Source of the DNA: Chelativorans intermedius
GTDB taxonomy: Bacteria > Pseudomonadota > Alphaproteobacteria > Rhizobiales > Rhizobiaceae
Assembly (NCBI RefSeq): GCF_025398255.1
Contig: NZ_JAODNW010000009.1
Span: forward strand, 1 to 62,227
Direction of reading: 5' to 3'
DNA: 62,227 nucleotides
Shown: in pieces, positions 57,121-62,227 of the stretch
Layout of the letters: each line of letters starts with the position of its first letter
Numbering within the stretch: the stretch's first letter is position 1
Notes under the pieces: model-generated
What the model was told of the DNA's origin: nothing
Seen by the model: only the letters and a program-made list of their open reading frames with translations
Databases searched by the model: none
Made by a program: the position numbers and the translations under genes

Positions 57121-57605
57121 TCCCGCGCCTGCCCTGCACGGCTGGCCTGTTCTTGTCGAGCCTGGCCCGTGTCCTGCGCCTCGATGACCTCGCGGATCCT
57201 GCGGGCCTGTTCGGCAAGCTGCTCCTGATCGGCCATCTCTCCCGTATGGGGGCGCAGTGCCACGCCTTCAAAGCGGGGTAGGACATGCACATGCAGGTGG
57301 AAGACCACCTGGCCACCCGCCGGCTCGTTGAACTGCTGGATCGTCACGCCGTCGGCGTCGAACGCCCTCATGACGGCGCGCGCCACCTTCTGAACCGTGC
57401 GCATGAGTGCGGCGAGGCTCTCATGGTCGACGTCGAGGATGTTGCGGGCTGGCCGCTTGGGGATCACCAGGCAATGGCCATCGCCGCGCGGCATGATGTC
57501 CATGAAGGCAAGCGTGTCGCCGTCCTCGTACACCTTGTGAGCGGGCAGCTCGCCGCGCAGGATCTTGGCGAAGGGATTGCCCTCGTCATAGGCCGTCATG
57601 GTCAT
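57117..57605 (-). CDS. HIT family hydrolase
   Basis: 162 residues. The HxHxH motif HLHVHVLP (from about 108) defines the histidine triad family; N-terminal PFAKILRGELPAHKVYEDGDTLAFMDI is typical of the Hint group that splits AMP-linked substrates. C-terminal tail of 30 residues is Glu/Gln/Arg rich. ATG 57605 with GAGGAACGCG. Substrate unknown. Confidence 0.92.
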   Translation of the reverse strand: MTMTAYDEGNPFAKILRGELPAHKVYEDGDTLAFMDIMPRGDGHCLVIPKRPARNILDVDHESLAALMRTVQKVARAVMRAFDADGVTIQQFNEPAGGQVVFHLHVHVLPRFEGVALRPHTGEMADQEQLAEQARRIREVIEAQDTGQARQEQASRAGQARE

Positions 57606-57678
57606 CGCGTTCCTCGTCTCTTCAATCGCGGCGCTGGTGTTTTGTGCCGTGGCGCGGCGCCGGTCAAGCCTTCAGTGT

Positions 57679-58857
<1,179 letters not shown>

Positions 58858-58915
58858 GGGCTCCCTCGTCATCCGCCCGCAACATAGGTTGCCGGGGCGG
58901 CGGTTTCACCCTGCC

Positions 58916-59626
58916 TTATGGTGAGAATCCCTCGAAGGTCATCTGGTCGGCATAGCGGAAGGTCCGCTCCATCGCCTCCCTGTTGCGCACCGTCCAGGTG
59001 ATGACGGGCAGCGACAGGCGCTCGCGCAGGAAGGAAACGAAGGGGTTGGGCAGGTCATCCACATTGTAGGAGGCAAAGGACAGGCCATGCGCCAGCATGG
59101 AGAAATGCGCTTCCATATCGGCTGCGCTGCGCCCTTCGGCGGTCAGCCCGATCGGCCAGCCGCCGGCATTCGCGCCCAGCTCGCGGATGATCCAGTGCGC
59201 GAACGACATGAGCGCGACCTTGCCCTCATAGGCGGCCAGGCAGGCAAGCACCTTCTCCGCCAGGCCGGAATCATGGCCCGCCACGCCCTTGAGTTCAATG
59301 ACAAGGGGAACGCGCCCGCCGATCCTCTCCAACACCTGTGCCAGCGTCGGCACCGTCTGCGACGTACCGCCAATGCGGAGCGCGGCGAGTTCGGTGGAGG
59401 AGAGCTGCCAGACCCTGCCTTCCCGCCCCGTCAGGCGCTCCAGGGTTTCGTCGTGGAAGACCACTGGCACCCCGTCGGCGGCCAGATGCACGTCGCACTC
59501 GATGGCATAGCCGTGATCCACCGCCGCCTCGAAGGCGGCGAGGGTGTTCTCCCAGCGCTGACGGTTCATGTCGTGAAAGCCGCGATGCGCGATGGGCTGA
59601 GCCGTCAGCCAGGACAGGTCGGACAT
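58916..59626 (-). CDS. Glycerophosphodiester phosphodiesterase
   Basis: 236 residues, cytosolic (no signal peptide). GDPD motifs: IAHRGFHD with catalytic His, ENTLAAFEAAVDHGYAIECDVHLAADG and the second His in VVFHDETLERLTG. Hydrolyses glycerophosphodiesters to glycerol-3-phosphate and alcohol. 9 bp separate it from the RidA gene, so probably one operon. Confidence 0.94.
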   Translation of the reverse strand: MSDLSWLTAQPIAHRGFHDMNRQRWENTLAAFEAAVDHGYAIECDVHLAADGVPVVFHDETLERLTGREGRVWQLSSTELAALRIGGTSQTVPTLAQVLERIGGRVPLVIELKGVAGHDSGLAEKVLACLAAYEGKVALMSFAHWIIRELGANAGGWPIGLTAEGRSAADMEAHFSMLAHGLSFASYNVDDLPNPFVSFLRERLSLPVITWTVRNREAMERTFRYADQMTFEGFSP

Positions 59627-59635
59627 GGAGGCTCC

Positions 59636-60100
59636 TCAAGCGACTTCGATAATGGCTTCGATCTCCACCGGCGCATTCATCGGCAGAGATGCGACGCCGA
59701 CGGCGGATCGGGCGTGGCGGCCGGTTTCGCCAAGGGCCGCGACAAGAAAATCCGAGGCGCCGTTAGCGACCAGATGCTGCTCGGTGAAGTCCGGCGTGGA
59801 GGCGACGAAGACGGTGATCTTGACGATGCGGCGCACCCGCTCCAGCTTGCCCAGCGCCGCCCGCGCCTGCGCCAGCACGTTGACGGCACACCATTTGGCT
59901 GCCAGCTTGCCGGCTTCGGTGCCGAGCTCGCGGCCGAGCAGGCCCATCGCCATCAGCTTGCCGTCCTTGATCGGAAGCTGCCCCGAGGTGACGAGCAGGT
60001 TGCCCGTCTGCACGAAGGGAACATAGTTTGCGGCCGGGGCAGCCGGTTCCGGCAACTCAACACCCAGTTCGAGAAGCCGCTTGTCGATCGTCGTGGCCAT
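59636..60100 (-). CDS. RidA family protein (YjgF/YER057c/UK114)
   Basis: 154 residues. RidA trimer fold. Conserved GNLLVTSGQLPIKDGKLMA, KWCAVNVLAQARAALG, and the C-terminal ARSAVGVASLPMNAPVEIEAIIEV. The canonical RidA Arg (in the (G/A)R(S/A)xxxxxxLP segment, R130) is present, consistent with enamine/imine deaminase activity. This longer version belongs to a RidA subfamily of unknown substrate. Confidence 0.92.
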   Translation of the reverse strand: MATTIDKRLLELGVELPEPAAPAANYVPFVQTGNLLVTSGQLPIKDGKLMAMGLLGRELGTEAGKLAAKWCAVNVLAQARAALGKLERVRRIVKITVFVASTPDFTEQHLVANGASDFLVAALGETGRHARSAVGVASLPMNAPVEIEAIIEVA

Positions 60101-60219
60101 GAATGTTTCCTCGCTCCTCTATCGCCCTTGCCAAATCGCCTCTCTTTCGCCACGACGGGCATTCATCCGTGACTTGAGAAAGCGCGATATCATAAAACCT
60201 CGATGACGGAGATATCCAC

Positions 60220-61053
60220 ATGCGCGTCCCGCGCCGTGCGCTCTATGTTCTCACACCGCTGGCGAGCGTCTTCGCCGGCATGGCCGCAGCCCAGACGCTC
60301 GTGCCGCATCGCGCCGTCTATGACCTCGCCCTTTCCCACGCCGAGGAGGATTCGCAGGTGGAGGCGCTCGACGGGCGATGGGTGTTCGAGTTCTCCGGCT
60401 CTGCCTGCGAAGGCTATACCCTGAAGTCCCGCATTGTCATGCGCTTTGACACCACGGAGGGGCCAAGGCTCGTGGACCAGCGCGTTACCAGCTTCGAGGA
60501 TGCGGCGGGCGAGACGCTGCGCTTCGTGACGCGCTCCTACATCGACCAGGAGCTTGACAACGAGGTGAAGGGCACCGCGCGTCTTGAAGACGGGAGTACG
60601 GTGGTGGACTACGAGGCGCCGGAGGAAACCCGGCGCAGCTTTGGCCCGACGCTGTTTCCGACGGCACAGATGCGCGAACTCTTGGAAAGGCTCCAAGCCG
60701 GAGAACATTTTTACGAGACCGCCATCTTCGATGGTACGGAGTTTGCCAAGCAGGCGGTGATGGTGTCCGTCGTGGTGGGAAAGGCGAGACCCGTGCCCGC
60801 CGACGATATCGAGCGCCCGGCGCTCGGCCGGCTGGCCGAGGAGTCCTTCGTGCCGGTGACGGCAGCCTATTTCGACGGGGACGCGGCCGATGGCGAGGAG
60901 ACCAGCGACTATAATGTCAGCTTCAAGCTTCACGAGAGCGGCATTCAACGCGACATGGTGATCCGCTACGCCGACTATGCCATGACGGCAAAGCTGGCGG
61001 ATCTGACCCTCCACGAACCAGATGAGGCGTGCGAACAGGAAGACCGAGAATAG
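60220..61053 (+). CDS. eipB: Cell envelope integrity protein EipB (DUF1849)
   Basis: 277 residues with an N-terminal signal peptide (about 1-24). DUF1849/EipB proteins are periplasmic beta-spiral proteins; in Brucella EipB is needed for cell envelope integrity and has a conserved disulfide. Both cysteines are found here: Cys63 (GSACEGY) and Cys271 near the C-terminus (DEACEQ). GGAG precedes ATG 60220. Strong match to the family. Confidence 0.94.
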   Translation: MRVPRRALYVLTPLASVFAGMAAAQTLVPHRAVYDLALSHAEEDSQVEALDGRWVFEFSGSACEGYTLKSRIVMRFDTTEGPRLVDQRVTSFEDAAGETLRFVTRSYIDQELDNEVKGTARLEDGSTVVDYEAPEETRRSFGPTLFPTAQMRELLERLQAGEHFYETAIFDGTEFAKQAVMVSVVVGKARPVPADDIERPALGRLAEESFVPVTAAYFDGDAADGEETSDYNVSFKLHESGIQRDMVIRYADYAMTAKLADLTLHEPDEACEQEDRE

Positions 61054-61159
61054 GAAGCGGTCAAACGGCCCGCCGCACGGGCGCCGCATCACGGCGGGAC
61101 ACAGCCCCGCAAGCCCGCGCAATTGCCTTGGTCGGTGGGTCATTCGGGATCTGGTTGCC

Positions 61160-61237
61160 ATGAACGACAACATTCTGAAAAACGGCCAGAAAATCTTTGC
61201 CGTCGCCCCGATGATGGACTGGACGGAAATTTCTTGA
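61160..61237 (+). pseudogene. dusA: 5' fragment of dusA (tRNA-dihydrouridine synthase A), interrupted
   Basis: The first 22 residues, MNDNILKNGQKIFAVAPMMDWT, are the start of a DusA. Normal DusA continues ...DWTDRHCR; here it goes E-I-S-stop, then unrelated sequence. The fragment stops inside GATGATGGACTGGACGGA (61210-61227), the region used as an attachment site by dusA-directed integrases. The rest of dusA is not in the window. Confidence 0.75.
61210..61227. other. Candidate att core in dusA
   Basis: The 18 bases in which dusA identity ends (GATGATGGACTGGACGGA). Expected to recur at the other end of the inserted element together with the rest of dusA. Confidence 0.5.
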
Positions 61238-61574
61238 ATTTCAACTGGTTGGGAAAGTGCCCGTGCGATTTCCGTGCAGGGACAATGTGAGCCACATGGG
61301 CGCGCACTTTGCGCTTCGGTTGGGCCGGTGACGATGCTCGTTGATGCGCTCCTATCCATGCCGGGTTTAGGAACCGCTCCGCAAGTATCGCGGCCTCGGC
61401 TGCGCCGATCGGGCTCTATCTCGCTTCGTCGCTATCTGGCTGGAGGCTGTCTGAGTTACTTCCTCAACCCCGCTTGAGATCGAAATGGCAACCGGGTTTG
61501 GGTACAAGTGGTGGGTCGGAGTCAAGTTGCGGCTTATGCGTTGTTGCAGGTCCGTAGGGGGGAGAATGCTAGCG
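61238..61574. other. Gene-free start of the inserted element
   Basis: 337 bases between the dusA junction and the LysR gene. GAAATT-TCTTG-AATTTC (61226-61242) is an inverted repeat at the junction. No integrase, transposase or tRNA is seen. ORFs here look accidental. Confidence 0.4.
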
Positions 61575-62153
61575 ATGAATGGAAAACGCATCGGATGGGA
61601 CTGGGAGCCGGATATGCGCACGCTCCGGTGTTTCGTCACGGTCGCCGAAGAGCGCAGCATCACCCGAGCCGCCAATCGGCTCAACATCGCCCAACCTGCC
61701 CTGAGTCGGAGAATCGCCACTCTGGAGGCCGATCTCAACCTCACCCTGTTCGAGCGCTCGGTACGCGGGGTCGATCTGACCCCGAGCGGCAAGATGCTGC
61801 TGAACAGGGCCTATGCGATTTTCAGCCAACTCGCCCAGACCTATCACGATATCACGGCCAGTTCGGAAAAACCTGCGGGCACCGTCGTTGTCGGCATGCC
61901 GCCCACGCCGGGCGAGTTCATCGTGCCGCCGCTCCTGCGCCGCATTGAAGCCGAATTCCCTGAGATCGAGATGCGTTTCCGCGAGGGATTCAGCCGCGAG
62001 CTTGAAGGGCTGCTGCTTAATGGCGAAATCAGCCTTGCAGTCATGCACAATCCACCCGAGCGCCCCGATATTTCGGCGCACGAGCTATTGGTGGAAAAGC
62101 TGCACCTCATCGGCAAGGCCGGTGCGCTGAAACAGGAAACCTACACCCTCTGA
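61575..62153 (+). pseudogene. LysR-family transcriptional regulator, interrupted
   Basis: Start ATG 61575 (with GGGGGGAG upstream) or 61566. Clear N-terminal winged helix-turn-helix: LRCFVTVAEERSITRAANRLNIAQPALSRRIATLE, then the substrate-binding half up to KAGALKQETYTL. LysR proteins are about 300 residues; this one stops at about 190. One reading frame on (+1) continues DLPPAGPSFITRV, close to what a LysR would have at that point, so a frameshift at about 62150 is likely. The window ends before this can be decided. Confidence 0.65.
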
Positions 62154-62227
62154 CCTGCCCCCCGCTGGTCCCTCATTCATAACGAGAGTCTGCAGGTTGG
62201 ATTTGGGTATTCCGGTTCCCCGTCTGG

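Noticed and set aside
61367-61792. Minus-strand open frame in the inserted element
   Set aside because: Lies opposite the LysR helix-turn-helix and is Arg/Ser-rich without a domain.

Overview
The window reads as chromosomal DNA of an alphaproteobacterium in the Hyphomicrobiales (Rhizobiales), most like the Phyllobacteriaceae/Mesorhizobium group. The pointers are the high GC content with strong third-position GC, a B12-dependent ribonucleotide reductase (nrdJ) as the RNR present, an EipB/DUF1849 envelope protein, DUF1489 and DUF6105 family genes, a DksA with a degenerate zinc finger, a catalytically dead dihydroorotase fused in operon to pyrB, and sigma70-type promoters of the form TTGnnn-N17-TAnnnn. 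Genus is not determinable by eye. Coding density is high and about ten gene pairs overlap or nearly touch at stop/start (mostly ATGA), so most of the window is ordinary, tightly packed core chromosome.

Layout, left to right. 1-4.2 kb: the N-terminal part of a large membrane-anchored coiled-coil (kinesin-like) protein, an Hpt phosphotransfer protein, an adrenodoxin-type ferredoxin next to a TrxR-type ferredoxin-NADP reductase, and a DUF922 putative metalloprotease. 4.4-6.1 kb: folate operon folP-folB-folK. 6.1-9.5 kb: an unknown exported protein and the ycjX-ycjF stress/membrane pair, divergent from dksA. 10.1-12.9 kb: an ABC importer of the TrpXYZ type. 13.1-20.5 kb: dnaE (Pol III alpha) converging on nrdJ; upstream of nrdJ lie two NrdR-box-like sites exactly 31 bp apart that straddle a promoter. 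21.1-25.7 kb: Pit phosphate transporter, Nudix, xanthine phosphoribosyltransferase, universal stress protein and a MoaB/CinA-type protein. 25.9-29.5 kb: wrbA, tRNA-Leu(UAA), arylamine N-acetyltransferase, adenine deaminase. 29.5-40.0 kb: a long minus-strand block pyrB-pyrC'-plsY-dprA and topA-rnr-DUF983-Nudix, interrupted by an AT-rich 290-bp region with a perfect 18-bp palindrome and a small plus-strand gene.

40.2-48.1 kb: AidB-like acyl-CoA dehydrogenase, ruvX, an MBL-fold hydrolase, gatC-gatA, a YdcF-type envelope protein, a 42-residue membrane microprotein followed by a textbook terminator, and sdaA. 48.2-54.7 kb: DUF1489, VWA protein and membrane J-protein, a SPOR-tailed D,D-carboxypeptidase, then the clpS-clpA N-degron proteolysis pair with a strong terminator. 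54.8-61.1 kb: AzlC/AzlD amino-acid exporter, O-antigen-ligase-type protein overlapping a HIT protein, FemAB-like GNAT, glycerophosphodiesterase, RidA and EipB.

The right edge (about 61.2 kb onward) is different: the first 22 or so codons of dusA (tRNA-dihydrouridine synthase A) run into unrelated sequence and a LysR-type regulator that is itself interrupted. dusA is an established integration hotspot, so the window probably ends about 1 kb inside an integrated element. The least explained items here are the dusA junction, the NrdR-controlled nrdJ promoter with its long leader, the AT-rich palindrome in front of the 79-residue protein, the 42-residue microprotein, and the VWA/J-protein pair. 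I saw no CRISPR array, insertion sequence with transposase, rRNA operon or replication origin.
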